A DNA stretch of 64,000 bases from Oscillospiraceae bacterium (GCA_910574995.1 CAJTCS010000011.1:1-64000), one strand, 5' to 3'; positions 8,541 to 17,793 are shown, counted from the stretch's first letter. The notes: generated by a model not told the origin, from the sequence alone. Numbers and translations: made by a program.

Positions 8541-8666
8541 AAATATGGGGCAACAGGGCCCCTCTTTGTGGAAAAGGAGCAAATGGAAAAGCTTAGGAAA
8601 AGCGCCGCATATTTTATATAAAGAAAGGAAAGGCCCTGCGCCTGCGTGGGGCCGGGTGGGTCACGC

Positions 8667-9776
8667 ATGAACAAAAACGGTAACAGGCCTTTAGAGGAGG
8701 AGTTCCGTGCCTCCCAGGTATATAAAACACTGACAGGCGCCGGGGCGGGCAAGCTGGCCGACAGCGTGGGCAAGGCCGTGGCGGGGATTGAAGGCGCCAT
8801 AAACGGCTTTACCACAGGGATGGCGGGCCAGCCGGGGCAAGGGCCGGCCCGGCCCTATTATAAGAATTACCAGCAGGGGCCCGGGCCCGTCCCGCCGCCC
8901 CGCCCTACCAACAAGGTCCCCCCCCAGTACCGCCAGCAGGCCGCGTACCGGCAGCCCCCGCCCCAAACCCGGCAGACGGCCCAGCGGCCCATACCCCCCG
9001 CCCCGGCGGCGTACCCGCCCCCCCAGGGGCAGGGGGCCCGCAGGCCCGCGGGCGTGACCCCGGCCCCGCCGCCCCAGATGCCGCCCATGAAGCTGGTGTA
9101 TAAGGGCAGCCCCGCCAAGTTCTATATCACGGGGGCCGCGGCTGTGCTGTATTCCCAGCTGTTCCCTTTATATGACCTGGCGCATTTCGGGGTGTTCGCC
9201 CTGGTGCTGGTGCTGGTGTTCCTGGGCTCTGCGGCGCTGTTCAAAGGGAAGAAGCAGTTCGTGCCCATCGAGCCGGAAAAGCCGAAGGAAGAGCCCAAGC
9301 CTCAGCCGAAAGAGGAGGAGAAGCCCTCCCGCACGGGGAACCCGGAGGTGGATAAGCTGATTGACGAGGGCAACGGCTATCTGAAGAAGCTGCGGGCCGC
9401 CAACGACGCTATCCCGGACGAAGCCCTGTCGGAAGACATAGACCGCATGGAGCGGGCCTCGGCGGACATTTTCCACTATATTGCCGACCACCCCCAGAAG
9501 GCCCCCCAGATACGGAAATTCATGAACTATTACCTGCCCACCACACTGAAGCTGCTGAACAGCTACGAGCGGCTGTCGAAGCAGTCGGTGAAAGGGGAGA
9601 ACATCACCTCCACCATGTTCAATATCGCGGGGATGATGCATACGGTGGCCGACGCCTTTGAAAAACAGCTGGATTCCCTGTTTACCGACGAGGCCATGGA
9701 CATCTCGGCGGACATCACCGTGTTCGAGTCCATGCTGAAGCAAGAGGGGTTTGTGGAGGGGAAAGGGAAGCTGTAG
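8667..9776 (+). CDS. XpaC-family protein (5-bromo-4-chloroindolyl phosphate hydrolysis family)
   Basis: A 369-aa protein with three parts. The N-terminal region (about 50-140) is dominated by Pro, Gln and Arg and probably disordered. A short hydrophobic stretch (about 155-190) looks like a membrane hairpin. The C-terminal helical domain (about 220-369) matches the XpaC family, including NPEVDKLIDEGNGYLKKL and the YYLPTTLKLLNSYERL segment. The family name comes from an old phenotype; the biochemical role is not established. It is usually next to telA, as here. The ATG at 8667 is preferred over one seven codons upstream; its ribosome binding site is weak (GGGTGGG). Confidence 0.82.
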   Translation: MNKNGNRPLEEEFRASQVYKTLTGAGAGKLADSVGKAVAGIEGAINGFTTGMAGQPGQGPARPYYKNYQQGPGPVPPPRPTNKVPPQYRQQAAYRQPPPQTRQTAQRPIPPAPAAYPPPQGQGARRPAGVTPAPPPQMPPMKLVYKGSPAKFYITGAAAVLYSQLFPLYDLAHFGVFALVLVLVFLGSAALFKGKKQFVPIEPEKPKEEPKPQPKEEEKPSRTGNPEVDKLIDEGNGYLKKLRAANDAIPDEALSEDIDRMERASADIFHYIADHPQKAPQIRKFMNYYLPTTLKLLNSYERLSKQSVKGENITSTMFNIAGMMHTVADAFEKQLDSLFTDEAMDISADITVFESMLKQEGFVEGKGKL

Positions 9777-9790
9777 GGCGCCGCCAATAA

Positions 9791-9812
9791 GCCCCGCATG
9801 GCAATGCGGGGC
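9791..9812. repeat. intercistronic hairpin between xpaC-like gene and telA
   Basis: A perfect 9-bp stem (GCCCCGCAT, loop GGCA) without a T-run lies between the two co-directional genes. It probably affects mRNA stability or relative expression rather than ending transcription. Confidence 0.5.
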
Positions 9813-9871
9813 ATGGCCATATCGTTTTGCGGCCAGGCTGTTTTGCAAGTAAAAACCAGGAGGGACAGAAC

Positions 9872-11044
9872 ATGGAAAACGAAAGGAAGCTGACATTGGA
9901 ACAGGAAGCCCCCGGCATCCCCACCCTGACGCTGGAGGGTTCTGAGCCGCCGGCGCTTACGCTGGAGCCCGAGGCCCCGCCCGAAGAGGAAAAGGCCCAG
10001 CCCACAACGCTGGACGAGAGCGTCCTTACGCCGGAGGAGCAGAAGGTGGTGGACGAGTTTTCTGAAAAGATCGACCTGAGCAACAGCACCATGGTGCTGC
10101 AATACGGCGCGGCGGCACAGAAGAAGATCGCCTCCTTTTCCGACACGGCCCTGAACAATGTGCGTACCAAGGACTTGGGCGAGGTGGGGGAGCAGATCTC
10201 CAGCCTGGTGGTAGAGCTGAAGGGGTTTGATATCGACGAGGAGGAGAAAAAGGGTTTTTTCGGCTTCTTCAAGAATACGGGCAACAAAATAACCGCCATG
10301 AAGGCCCGGTATGATTCCGCCGAGGTGAACGTGAACAAGATCGCCGCCGCGTTGGAGGCCCACCAGGTGCAGCTGATGAAAGACGTGGTGATGCTGGACA
10401 AGCTGTATGAGATGAACCTGAACTACCACAAAGAGCTTTCCATGTACATCATCGCGGGTAAAAAGAAGCTGGAAAAAGAACGTTCCACCACGCTGGTGGA
10501 ACTGAAGGCCAAGGCCCAGCGCACAGGCCTGGCAGAGGACGCCCAGGCCGCCAATGATTTTGCCCAGCTGTGCGACAATTTTGAGAAGAAGCTGCACGAC
10601 CTGGAACTGACCCGCATGGTCAGCGTACAGATGTCCCCCCAGATCCGCCTGGTGCAGAACAACGACAAGATTATGACGGACAAGATACAGTCTACCCTGG
10701 TGAACACCATCCCCCTGTGGAAGAGCCAGATGGTGCTGGCCCTGGGCGTGGCCCATTCCGAGCAGGCTGTGCGGGCCCAGCGGGAAGTCTCCAACATGAC
10801 CAACGAGCTGCTGCGCAAGAACGCGGAGAAGCTGAAGATGAGCACCATCGAGACGGCCCGGGAATCGGAACGGGGCGTGGTGGACATGGAAACCCTGCGC
10901 TATACCAACCAGTCCTTGATCCAGACGCTGGACGAGGTGGTAAAGATCCAGGACGAGGGGCGTGCCCGCCGCCGTGCCGCCGAGGCGGAGATCGGCCGTT
11001 TGGAGGGCGAGCTGAAGCAGAAGCTGCTGGACATCCACACCTAA
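9872..11044 (+). CDS. TelA family protein (toxic anion resistance family)
   Basis: A 390-aa soluble, helix-rich protein of the TelA/KlaA family. An acidic, Pro-rich N-terminus with repeated LTLE units (about 1-55) precedes the conserved coiled domain. Recognisable core segments include KGFFGFFKNTGNK, the YHKELSMYIIAGKKKLE helix, and WKSQMVLALGVAHSEQAV. Family members were linked to tellurite resistance on plasmids, but chromosomal copies pair with XpaC and may act in envelope stress. The start has a strong AGGAGGG site. No ter-type genes lie nearby. Confidence 0.88.
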   Translation: MENERKLTLEQEAPGIPTLTLEGSEPPALTLEPEAPPEEEKAQPTTLDESVLTPEEQKVVDEFSEKIDLSNSTMVLQYGAAAQKKIASFSDTALNNVRTKDLGEVGEQISSLVVELKGFDIDEEEKKGFFGFFKNTGNKITAMKARYDSAEVNVNKIAAALEAHQVQLMKDVVMLDKLYEMNLNYHKELSMYIIAGKKKLEKERSTTLVELKAKAQRTGLAEDAQAANDFAQLCDNFEKKLHDLELTRMVSVQMSPQIRLVQNNDKIMTDKIQSTLVNTIPLWKSQMVLALGVAHSEQAVRAQREVSNMTNELLRKNAEKLKMSTIETARESERGVVDMETLRYTNQSLIQTLDEVVKIQDEGRARRRAAEAEIGRLEGELKQKLLDIHT

Positions 11045-11061
11045 AAAGCGGGTGCGCCGCC

Positions 11062-11160
11062 CCCCGGCCCGTTGTTTTGACTTTGTCAAAACAGTGGAAA
11101 GCGGGCTGCCGGTAGGGCAGCCGCTTTCCACGGGGCCGCGCGGCGGCCGACGGGCCGGGG
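11062..11160. repeat. 99-nt cloverleaf-shaped nested palindrome
   Basis: An 11-bp closing stem (11062-11072 with 11150-11160, arm CCCCGGCCCGT) encloses three hairpins packed almost without spacers. Arm 1 is 11073-11093 (TGTTTTGAC, loop TTT). Arm 2 is 11094-11131 (GTGGAAAGCGG plus an inner CTGCC stem). Arm 3 is 11134-11148 (GGCCGC, loop GCG). Only two G residues lie between arms 2 and 3 and one G after arm 3. It lies in the telA 3' region, is not a tRNA, and codes for nothing I can see. Confidence 0.7.
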
Positions 11161-11180
11161 ATCTGCCAGGATGGCAGGCG

Positions 11181-11230
11181 AAGGTTTTTGAAGATCCTTA
11201 AGGGACTTTTTCCTCAAAAAAGTCCCTTAA
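11181..11230. repeat. hairpin repeat family copy 1, terminator-like
   Basis: An AAGGTTTTTGAAGATCC lead precedes a perfect 14-bp stem (11198-11230, arm TTAAGGGACTTTTT). Two related copies occur at 34252-34301 and 35920-35967. The internal T-run suggests a terminator for the telA operon. A small CTGCCA/TGGCAG hairpin lies just before it (11163-11177). Confidence 0.65.
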
Positions 11231-11249
11231 GCCGCCGGAGGCGACCAGG

Positions 11250-12215
11250 ATGCGGGAAGAATTGATGGAAAAGCTGCGGCGCCTTACGCCGGAGGAAGAA
11301 CGGCTGCTGGCCGGCGGGCAGGCGCCGCATGCTTGCCAGCGGGGATTCACGGTGGATACGGAAAAGCTCCTCGGCCAGGGCCGCATGCTGGCTGCGCGCC
11401 CCCATACCCGCTTTGTGGGGTTCCCCGCCCATTCCCACAACTACATGGAGGCCATGTACATGTGCCAGGGGCAGACCATACACCGGGTGGACGGTGGCCC
11501 GCCCCTTACCCTGCGGGCTGGGGAGCTGCTTTTCCTTAACCAGCACGCGCGGCACCAGGTGGAACGGGCTGGGGAGGCCGATATCGGTGTGGACTTTGTG
11601 GTCCTTCCCCAGTTTTTCGACCATGCTTTGAGGCTTATCGGCACAGACAATGTCCTGGGGGGATTCCTCTTGGGCGGGCTGCGCCGGGGCGGCGGGGGGA
11701 TCCGCTACTTACATTTCCGGGTAGCGGGCGCCGCCCAGGTACAGAACCTGGTGGAGAACCTGGTGTATAGCGCCGTGTTCCTCCAGGCAAACGCCCGGCG
11801 CATCGACCAGGCCACCATGGGGCTGCTGCTTTTGCAGCTTCTCAACCATGTGGAAGACCTGTCCCTTGGGGGGGAGGTACAAGGGGGCGGCGTGGTGCTG
11901 GCAGCCCTGCGGGAGATTGAGGAAGACTACCGCCGGGCCGACTTGGGCCGCCTGGCAGAGGAACGCCATGTATCCTTATCCTACCTGAGCTCGGCTATAC
12001 GCCAGGCAACCGGCAGGACCTTTAAAGAGCTGCTGCTGGAAAAACGCCTGGCAAAGGCGGCCCAGCTGCTGCGGGAGGGCCGCCTTCCGGTAGAGGAGGT
12101 CCTGCGCGCGGTGGGGTATGAGAATTCCAGTTATTTTTACCGGCGCTTCCGGGAGCGTTTCGGGGTATCCCCCCGGGATTACCGGGAACAGGGAAATGGA
12201 CTGGAACAGAGGTAA
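11250..12215 (+). CDS. AraC-family transcriptional regulator with cupin domain
   Basis: A 321-aa regulator. The N-terminal half (about 45-140) is a cupin-like sensor domain with HSHNYMEAMYMCQG and the DGGPPLTLRAGELLFLNQ segment. The C-terminal 100 residues carry two helix-turn-helix motifs, ending in the AraC signature YENSSYFYRRFRERFGVSPRDYR. Such proteins usually respond to a sugar or small ligand. No sugar operon adjoins it on this strand, so the target is unknown. The ATG follows GGAGG. A terminator-like hairpin precedes it, so it is probably transcribed alone. Confidence 0.9.
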   Translation: MREELMEKLRRLTPEEERLLAGGQAPHACQRGFTVDTEKLLGQGRMLAARPHTRFVGFPAHSHNYMEAMYMCQGQTIHRVDGGPPLTLRAGELLFLNQHARHQVERAGEADIGVDFVVLPQFFDHALRLIGTDNVLGGFLLGGLRRGGGGIRYLHFRVAGAAQVQNLVENLVYSAVFLQANARRIDQATMGLLLLQLLNHVEDLSLGGEVQGGGVVLAALREIEEDYRRADLGRLAEERHVSLSYLSSAIRQATGRTFKELLLEKRLAKAAQLLREGRLPVEEVLRAVGYENSSYFYRRFRERFGVSPRDYREQGNGLEQR

Positions 12216-12254
12216 GGGCGCATTTTCTTTTTGAGAATGTGCCTTTGCTTTTTT
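12214..12254 (+). terminator. intrinsic terminator after araC-type gene
   Basis: An imperfect stem overlapping the stop codon (AAGGGCGCATTTTC pairing with GAGAATGTGCCTT) is followed by a run of T. Confidence 0.65.
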
Positions 12255-12347
12255 GCTTTGGACAGGGCGCGTCATCTTTTAGATAGAGGACATGTGTCCT
12301 TGCGAAAATTTTCATAGGGCGGCAAGTGGGAAAAAGAGAAAAAGCTA

Positions 12348-12376
12348 TTGCACTTTACGGAAGTTTATACTAAAAT
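12348..12376 (+). promoter_or_regulatory. predicted promoter of the c-di-GMP/phosphorelay operon
   Basis: TTGCAC and TAAAAT are separated by 17 bp, 110 bp before the GTG start of the response regulator gene. The AT-rich segment stands out against its GC-rich surroundings. Confidence 0.6.
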
Positions 12377-12485
12377 AGAGGATGAAAAGGTAGTGCAGTC
12401 TGCTTTTTTTGTATGAAATCGAACCGTTTTTGTACTTTCCGGTTTCTGGATAGGAAACGTTTTTTAGAGAGGATGCTGCTTTCAA

Positions 12486-14594
12486 GTGAGCAATATAAGA
12501 AAACAAAAGATCCTGATCGTGGATGATTCGGAAATGAACCGCTCGATTTTAGTGGATATGCTGGAGAACGAATACGAAACGCTGGAGGCGGAGGACGGGC
12601 TGCAGGCAGTGGCTGTCCTGCAGAACCACAGCGCGGAGATTTCCCTGGTGCTTTTGGACATCGTGATGCCCAAGCTGGACGGCTTCGGCGTGCTGGAGGT
12701 GATGAGCCAGCGCCGTTGGATCGAGGCCACGCCGGTCATCATGATCTCGGCGGAGAACAACCCCTCCCGGATCGACCAGGCCTTTGAAATGGGCATCACC
12801 GACTTTATCAGCCGGCCTTTTGACGCCCAGATCGTCCACCGCCGTGTGAAAAACACCATTTTACTGTATGCCAAGCAGAAGGATCTGGAAAACCTGGTGG
12901 CCGAGCAGATTTACGAGAAGCAGCAGAACAGCGCCCTGATGGTGGATATCCTCAGCCATATTGTGGAGTTCCGCAACGGCGAAAGCGGCATGCACGTCCT
13001 CCATGTGCGCACGCTGACAGAACTGCTGCTGCGCCGCCTGATGGAAAAAACCGACCGCTACGGCCTTACCAGCGACGACGTGGCCTCCATGGGCATGGCC
13101 TCGGCCCTGCATGATATTGGCAAGATATCCATAGATGAAAAGATCCTCAATAAGCCAGGCAAGCTGACCCAAGAGGAATTCGCCATCATGAAGACCCACT
13201 CGATTATCGGCGCCCAGATGCTGGAGAGCCTGCCGGTTTACCAAGGGGAGCGGGTGGTAAAGTTTGCCTATGCCATCTGCCGCTGGCACCACGAGCGGTA
13301 TGACGGCCGCGGCTACCCCGACGGCCTGAAGGGCGACGAGATCCCCATTGCGGCGCAGACCGTGGCGCTGGCGGACGTGTACGACGCCCTGACCAGCAAG
13401 CGGGTGTATAAGCCGCCCTTTACCCACGAAAAGGCCGTGGAGATGATCGTGAACGGGGAGTGCGGCACGTTCAACCCCCTGCTGCTGGAATGCCTGGCTG
13501 ATATTGCCGACAGCCTGCAGGAAGAGATGGCGCCCAAGGAACATACCGGCCCCAGCAAGGCGGAGCTGGAAAGCGTGATGCAGGATATGTCCCGGCATCA
13601 AGAGCTAAGCGCCTCGAACCGGACGCTGCAGCTGCTGGAGCACGAGCGCATGAAGTACAGCTTCTTTGCCGCCATGAGCAAGGAGGTGCAGTTCGAGTAT
13701 ACGGTCTCGCCGCCCATGGTCTCCCTGAACTCTTTCGGGGCCAAGTGGCTGGGGCTGGAGGACGTGATCATGGACCCCCTCCACGACCAGCGGGTGCGGG
13801 GCCTGGCAGACGAAAGCGACTGGAGAACCATGCTGGATATGCTGGAGCACACCACCCCAGACCACCCGGTGGTCAGCTATGAATGCCGGCTGATGCACGA
13901 AAACAAGCCCCGGTGGTTCCGCTTCATCATGCAGACCGTTTGGGAGGGCGACGAGCCCCCCCAGATGACCGGCACCATCGGCAAGGCCGTGGATATCCAT
14001 GAGATGCGCACCAACCTGGAGTCCCTAGAGCGTATGGCTTCCTATGACGGGCTGACGGACCTGTTGAACCTGACCAGCGCCCGCAAGCAGATTGAGGCCC
14101 GCATGAAGACCCACCCGGACAGCAACTTTGCCCTGGCTTTCTTTGACCTGGACCATTTCAAGGACGCCAACAACACGTACGGCCACGCTTTTGGCAACCA
14201 CGTGCTGGCCCATGTGGCGGATTTGCTGCGGCAGAACGTCCGCGGCGGCGATATCGCGGCCCGCGTGGGCGGGGACGAGTTCATCATCTTCCTGGAATAC
14301 CAGCAGGAGCTGGAGGCCATCATCCGCCGTATCTACGGGTCCATCAGCGGCGGGGATTTCCAGGGCTTCACCATTTCTATGAGCATGGGCGTGGCCGCCA
14401 CCGAGTTGGTAGAGCCTGTGTTTAATTCCCTGTTGAAGGCGGCCGACCAGGCCTTGTACGCGGTGAAGCAGTCTGGCCGCGGCCGCTTCCAGTTTTACGA
14501 CAGGTCCCTGCGCAGCCTGGAGACGGCGGGGGACAGCTATGCCGACCAGTCCCTTAGCCCCATTGAGAGCCAGGAGGAAGAAGGCCAGGCCTGA
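12486..14594 (+). CDS. response regulator with HD-GYP and GGDEF domains
   Basis: A 702-aa signalling protein. Residues 1-125 are a receiver domain with acidic pocket D13-D14, phosphoacceptor D58 (LLDIVMP) and K-loop region SRPFD. Residues about 150-345 are an HD-GYP c-di-GMP phosphodiesterase with HD at 209-210 and GYP at 276-278. Residues about 390-505 resemble a PAS-type sensor. Residues about 515-685 are a diguanylate cyclase with intact GGDEF (595-599) and an RxxD inhibitory site (586-589). Both making and breaking activities therefore look competent in one chain, with phosphorylation as the likely switch. The GTG start follows GAGAGGATG. Confidence 0.9.
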   Translation: MSNIRKQKILIVDDSEMNRSILVDMLENEYETLEAEDGLQAVAVLQNHSAEISLVLLDIVMPKLDGFGVLEVMSQRRWIEATPVIMISAENNPSRIDQAFEMGITDFISRPFDAQIVHRRVKNTILLYAKQKDLENLVAEQIYEKQQNSALMVDILSHIVEFRNGESGMHVLHVRTLTELLLRRLMEKTDRYGLTSDDVASMGMASALHDIGKISIDEKILNKPGKLTQEEFAIMKTHSIIGAQMLESLPVYQGERVVKFAYAICRWHHERYDGRGYPDGLKGDEIPIAAQTVALADVYDALTSKRVYKPPFTHEKAVEMIVNGECGTFNPLLLECLADIADSLQEEMAPKEHTGPSKAELESVMQDMSRHQELSASNRTLQLLEHERMKYSFFAAMSKEVQFEYTVSPPMVSLNSFGAKWLGLEDVIMDPLHDQRVRGLADESDWRTMLDMLEHTTPDHPVVSYECRLMHENKPRWFRFIMQTVWEGDEPPQMTGTIGKAVDIHEMRTNLESLERMASYDGLTDLLNLTSARKQIEARMKTHPDSNFALAFFDLDHFKDANNTYGHAFGNHVLAHVADLLRQNVRGGDIAARVGGDEFIIFLEYQQELEAIIRRIYGSISGGDFQGFTISMSMGVAATELVEPVFNSLLKAADQALYAVKQSGRGRFQFYDRSLRSLETAGDSYADQSLSPIESQEEEGQA

Positions 14595-14699
14595 AACGCC
14601 TGGGGGAGGAAGAGGAAAACCAGAAATGCTGTTTGGCCTGATATAGAGTAAAACCCATTTCCCCTGCGCGGGGTCCATTTAAGAGAGGAGCGTATCCCC

Positions 14700-15062
14700 A
14701 TGACTTTGCAAGAGTGCTATGCCGCTTTGGGCGGGAATTATGAAGAGGTGCGGGGCCGCCTGCCCAGCGACAAGTTTATCCAGAAGTTCGTGTTAAAGTT
14801 CTTGGACGACAAAAGCTATGCCTTGCTTTTGGATTCCCTGGCTGCCGGGGACTATGAAGAAGCTTTCCGGGCGTCCCACACCATCAAGGGCATGTGCCAG
14901 AACCTGGGCTTCACCGTCTTGCAAGAGTCCAGCTCTAGCCTGACAGAGGCCCTGCGCGGCGGCCCCAGCCCAGAGGCCGGGCCCCTGGCAGAGCAGGTTA
15001 AGAAAGACTATGAAAGGACTGTGGCTGCCATCCGCAGCTTCCAGGAGGGGCTGTCTACATGA
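14700..15062 (+). CDS. Hpt-domain phosphotransfer protein
   Basis: A 120-aa four-helix histidine phosphotransfer protein. The phosphorylated histidine is H60 in SHTIKGMCQNLG, the classic Hpt signature. It should pass phosphoryl groups between the receiver domains of the hybrid kinase encoded next and the HD-GYP/GGDEF response regulator encoded before. Its stop overlaps the kinase start (ATGA). The ribosome binding site is AGAGAGGAG. Confidence 0.92.
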   Translation: MTLQECYAALGGNYEEVRGRLPSDKFIQKFVLKFLDDKSYALLLDSLAAGDYEEAFRASHTIKGMCQNLGFTVLQESSSSLTEALRGGPSPEAGPLAEQVKKDYERTVAAIRSFQEGLST

Positions 15063-17650
15063 GAAACCACACCATGCGCTTTTTGCAGGTCAGCCTGGCC
15101 TTGGTGGTGCTGTTATGTGTGGTTGTCTTCAGTTTCCTCGCCTACTATATGAATGTCCAAAGCTCGGCTACCATCAGCGAGATCGGCACGATTTATATGT
15201 CCGGCCTCAACGAGCGTATCTCCATGCACTTTGAGACCACCATAGACTACAACCTATCCCAGATTGAGGGCATCATTAGCAATTTCCCACCTGAAAGCGC
15301 CGATTATGACACGCTGGCGGCGTCTATGGGCGCCAACGCCCATGAAAGGGGGTTCTCCAGCCTGGCGCTATATTCGGCGGACGGCGATTTCGAGATGCTG
15401 TATGGGGACCCGGTCCGGGTGACAGACCCCCAGCCGTTCCTGCATTCCCTGCAAAACTCTGAAAAAAAGGTGGCTGTGGGCACCAACAGCCAGGAGGAGA
15501 ACGTGGTGCTCATCGGGGTGCACACCCGTTATGAGATGAAAAGCGGCGAGGAGTGCATTGCCCTGGTGGCAAGCCTGCCGGTGGACTATTTCAAACGGAT
15601 TCTGGCCTTGGATGCCACAGACACGGGTTCCTTGGTATATTCCCATGTTATCCGTAAGGACGGCACGTTCGTCATCCATAGCTCGGACGCCTACCGGGGC
15701 AACTATTTTGACCGGCTGCGGGACTTGTATGGAAGCCAGAGTACGGAGGAGGCCGAGCGGCATATCCAGGACCTGTATGAGGCTATGCACCGCAACGAAC
15801 CCTATTCGGCGGTTTACCATCTGCCTGGAGAGCGCAGGCACCTATACTGTACCTCTTTGCCCAATTCCGAATGGTACCTGGTTACGGCCATGCCCTACGG
15901 CGCCCTGGACGAGGCCGTAAGCGGCCTGGGCGGCGCCTGGACAGGCCTGGTGCTGGGCAGCTGCGCCATTATCCTGATTGTGCTGATGGCCATTTTCCTG
16001 TACTATTTCCGGCTTACCCGCCGCCAGATGGCCGCCCTGGACGAGGCCCGGAAGACCTCGGAAAATGCGCTGAACCTAGCGGTAGAATCGCAAAGGGCCG
16101 CAGAGCAGGCCAACAAGGCCAAAAGCGAGTTCCTGTCCAATATGAGCCACGATATCCGCACCCCCATGAACGCCATTGTGGGCATGACGGCTATCGCCAC
16201 CGCCAACATGGACAACCACCAGCAGGTGCAGAACTGCCTGAAGAAGATATCCCTCTCCAGCCAGCACCTGTTGGGGCTGATCAACGACGTGCTGGATATG
16301 TCCAAGATTGAAAGCGGCAAGATGAGCCTGAACATAGACCAGGTCTCTTTGCGGGAGGTGATGGACAGCATTGTCAGCATCGTCCAGCCGCAGATACGCG
16401 CGAAGCATCAGAACTTCAACGTCTCTACCTATGATATCTACGCGGAGAATGTCTGCTGCGACAGCGTCCGGCTGAACCAGGTGCTGCTGAATTTCCTTTC
16501 CAACGCCATCAAGTTTACCCCAGAGGGCGGTTCCATCGACATTACCCTGCGGGAGATTGAGTCGCCCAAGGGGGAGGGCTATGTGCGCATCTTGCTGCAG
16601 GTGAAGGATACTGGCATGGGCATGTCGGAGGAATTCAAAGCGAAGGTATTCGATTCCTTTACGCGGGAGGACAACACCCGCATCCACCGCACCGAGGGCA
16701 CGGGCCTGGGCATGGCCATCACCAAGTATATTGTGGACGCCATGGGCGGCACGATCGAGGTGGAGAGCCAGCAGGGCGTGGGGACAGAGTTCAACGTGAC
16801 GCTGGACATGGAAATCGCCGATGTGGCCGAGGTGGACATGGTGCTGCCGCCCTGGAACATGCTGGTGGTGGATGACGACCGCCAGCTGTGTGAAAGCACA
16901 GTGGGGGCGCTGCTGTCCATCGGCATCAAGGCCGACTGGGCCCTTTCCGGCGAGGAGGCCCTGCGGATGGTTCAGGCGCGGAAGAAGAAGCGGGAGGATT
17001 ACCGGGTTATTCTGTTAGACTGGAAGCTGCCAGACATGGACGGCATTGCCACAGCCAAGGCAATCCGCAACCAGCTGGGGGAGGACATGCCTATACTGCT
17101 CATCTCCGCCTACGATTGGGGCGAGATCGAAGAGGAAGCGCGGGCGGCTGGCATCAACGGCTTTATATCCAAGCCCTTGTTCAAGTCCACCCTTTTCTAT
17201 GGCCTGCGGAAGTTTGCCGGCGAGGAGGAGGAAAACCCGGCCCCGAAGGCGGAGGAACGGACGGATTTCAGCGGCAGGCATATCCTGTTGGCAGAGGACA
17301 ACGACCTGAACTGGGAGATTGCCGAAGAGTTGCTGTCGGACCTGGGCTTACAGCTGGACCGGGCGGAAAACGGCAAACAGTGCGTCGATATGCTGACAGC
17401 CGCCCAGCCAGGCCATTACAGCGCCGTCCTGATGGACATCCGCATGCCGGTGATGACCGGCTATGAAGCCGCCAGGGCAATACGCGCCCTGGACCATCCG
17501 GACAAGGATATCCCCATCATCGCCATGACGGCGGACGCTTTTTCGGAAGATATCAAACGCTGCCTGGACTGCGGCATGAACGCCCACGTGGCAAAGCCCA
17601 TCGACATACGGGAGATTGCCCGGCTGTTGGAAAAATATATGAAGCCATAG
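15059..17650 (+). CDS. hybrid sensor histidine kinase (two C-terminal receiver domains)
   Basis: An 863-aa membrane kinase. Transmembrane segments at about 8-31 and 293-317 bracket an extracytoplasmic sensor region of Cache type (about 35-285). Then follow HisKA with H364 (NMSHDIRTPMN), a HATPase domain with N-box NAIKF and G-boxes DTGMGM and GTGLGMAI, and two receivers with phosphoacceptors D654 (LLDWKLP) and D793 (LMDIRMP). With the adjacent Hpt protein it forms a multi-step phosphorelay probably controlling c-di-GMP. The ligand is unknown; nothing nearby hints at it. Confidence 0.93.
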   Translation: MRNHTMRFLQVSLALVVLLCVVVFSFLAYYMNVQSSATISEIGTIYMSGLNERISMHFETTIDYNLSQIEGIISNFPPESADYDTLAASMGANAHERGFSSLALYSADGDFEMLYGDPVRVTDPQPFLHSLQNSEKKVAVGTNSQEENVVLIGVHTRYEMKSGEECIALVASLPVDYFKRILALDATDTGSLVYSHVIRKDGTFVIHSSDAYRGNYFDRLRDLYGSQSTEEAERHIQDLYEAMHRNEPYSAVYHLPGERRHLYCTSLPNSEWYLVTAMPYGALDEAVSGLGGAWTGLVLGSCAIILIVLMAIFLYYFRLTRRQMAALDEARKTSENALNLAVESQRAAEQANKAKSEFLSNMSHDIRTPMNAIVGMTAIATANMDNHQQVQNCLKKISLSSQHLLGLINDVLDMSKIESGKMSLNIDQVSLREVMDSIVSIVQPQIRAKHQNFNVSTYDIYAENVCCDSVRLNQVLLNFLSNAIKFTPEGGSIDITLREIESPKGEGYVRILLQVKDTGMGMSEEFKAKVFDSFTREDNTRIHRTEGTGLGMAITKYIVDAMGGTIEVESQQGVGTEFNVTLDMEIADVAEVDMVLPPWNMLVVDDDRQLCESTVGALLSIGIKADWALSGEEALRMVQARKKKREDYRVILLDWKLPDMDGIATAKAIRNQLGEDMPILLISAYDWGEIEEEARAAGINGFISKPLFKSTLFYGLRKFAGEEEENPAPKAEERTDFSGRHILLAEDNDLNWEIAEELLSDLGLQLDRAENGKQCVDMLTAAQPGHYSAVLMDIRMPVMTGYEAARAIRALDHPDKDIPIIAMTADAFSEDIKRCLDCGMNAHVAKPIDIREIARLLEKYMKP

Positions 17651-17661
17651 TGTCAAACAAG

Positions 17662-17691
17662 AAAGCGCCTGCATTCCGCGGGCGCTTTTTT
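17662..17691 (+). terminator. intrinsic terminator after hybrid kinase gene
   Basis: An AAAGCGCC/GGCGCTTT stem followed by a T-run, just past the stop codon. Confidence 0.8.
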
Positions 17692-17793
17692 AGTTGGAGG
17701 CGACCTTTGGCGGGCGGAAGCGGTTATGGCATGCATTTCGCCCAGGCAAAGCGGCACCTTACCCCCGCAGGCGCGCAGATGGGGCAAAAGCCC

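Noticed and set aside
8890-9080. C-rich repetitive stretch
   Set aside because: It is the Pro/Gln-rich linker of the XpaC-family protein, in frame, not a separate repeat element.
9563-11131. 522-codon minus-strand frame opposite telA
   Set aside because: It overlaps two supported genes, has a low-complexity Leu/His/Gln composition, and has no ribosome binding site or domain.
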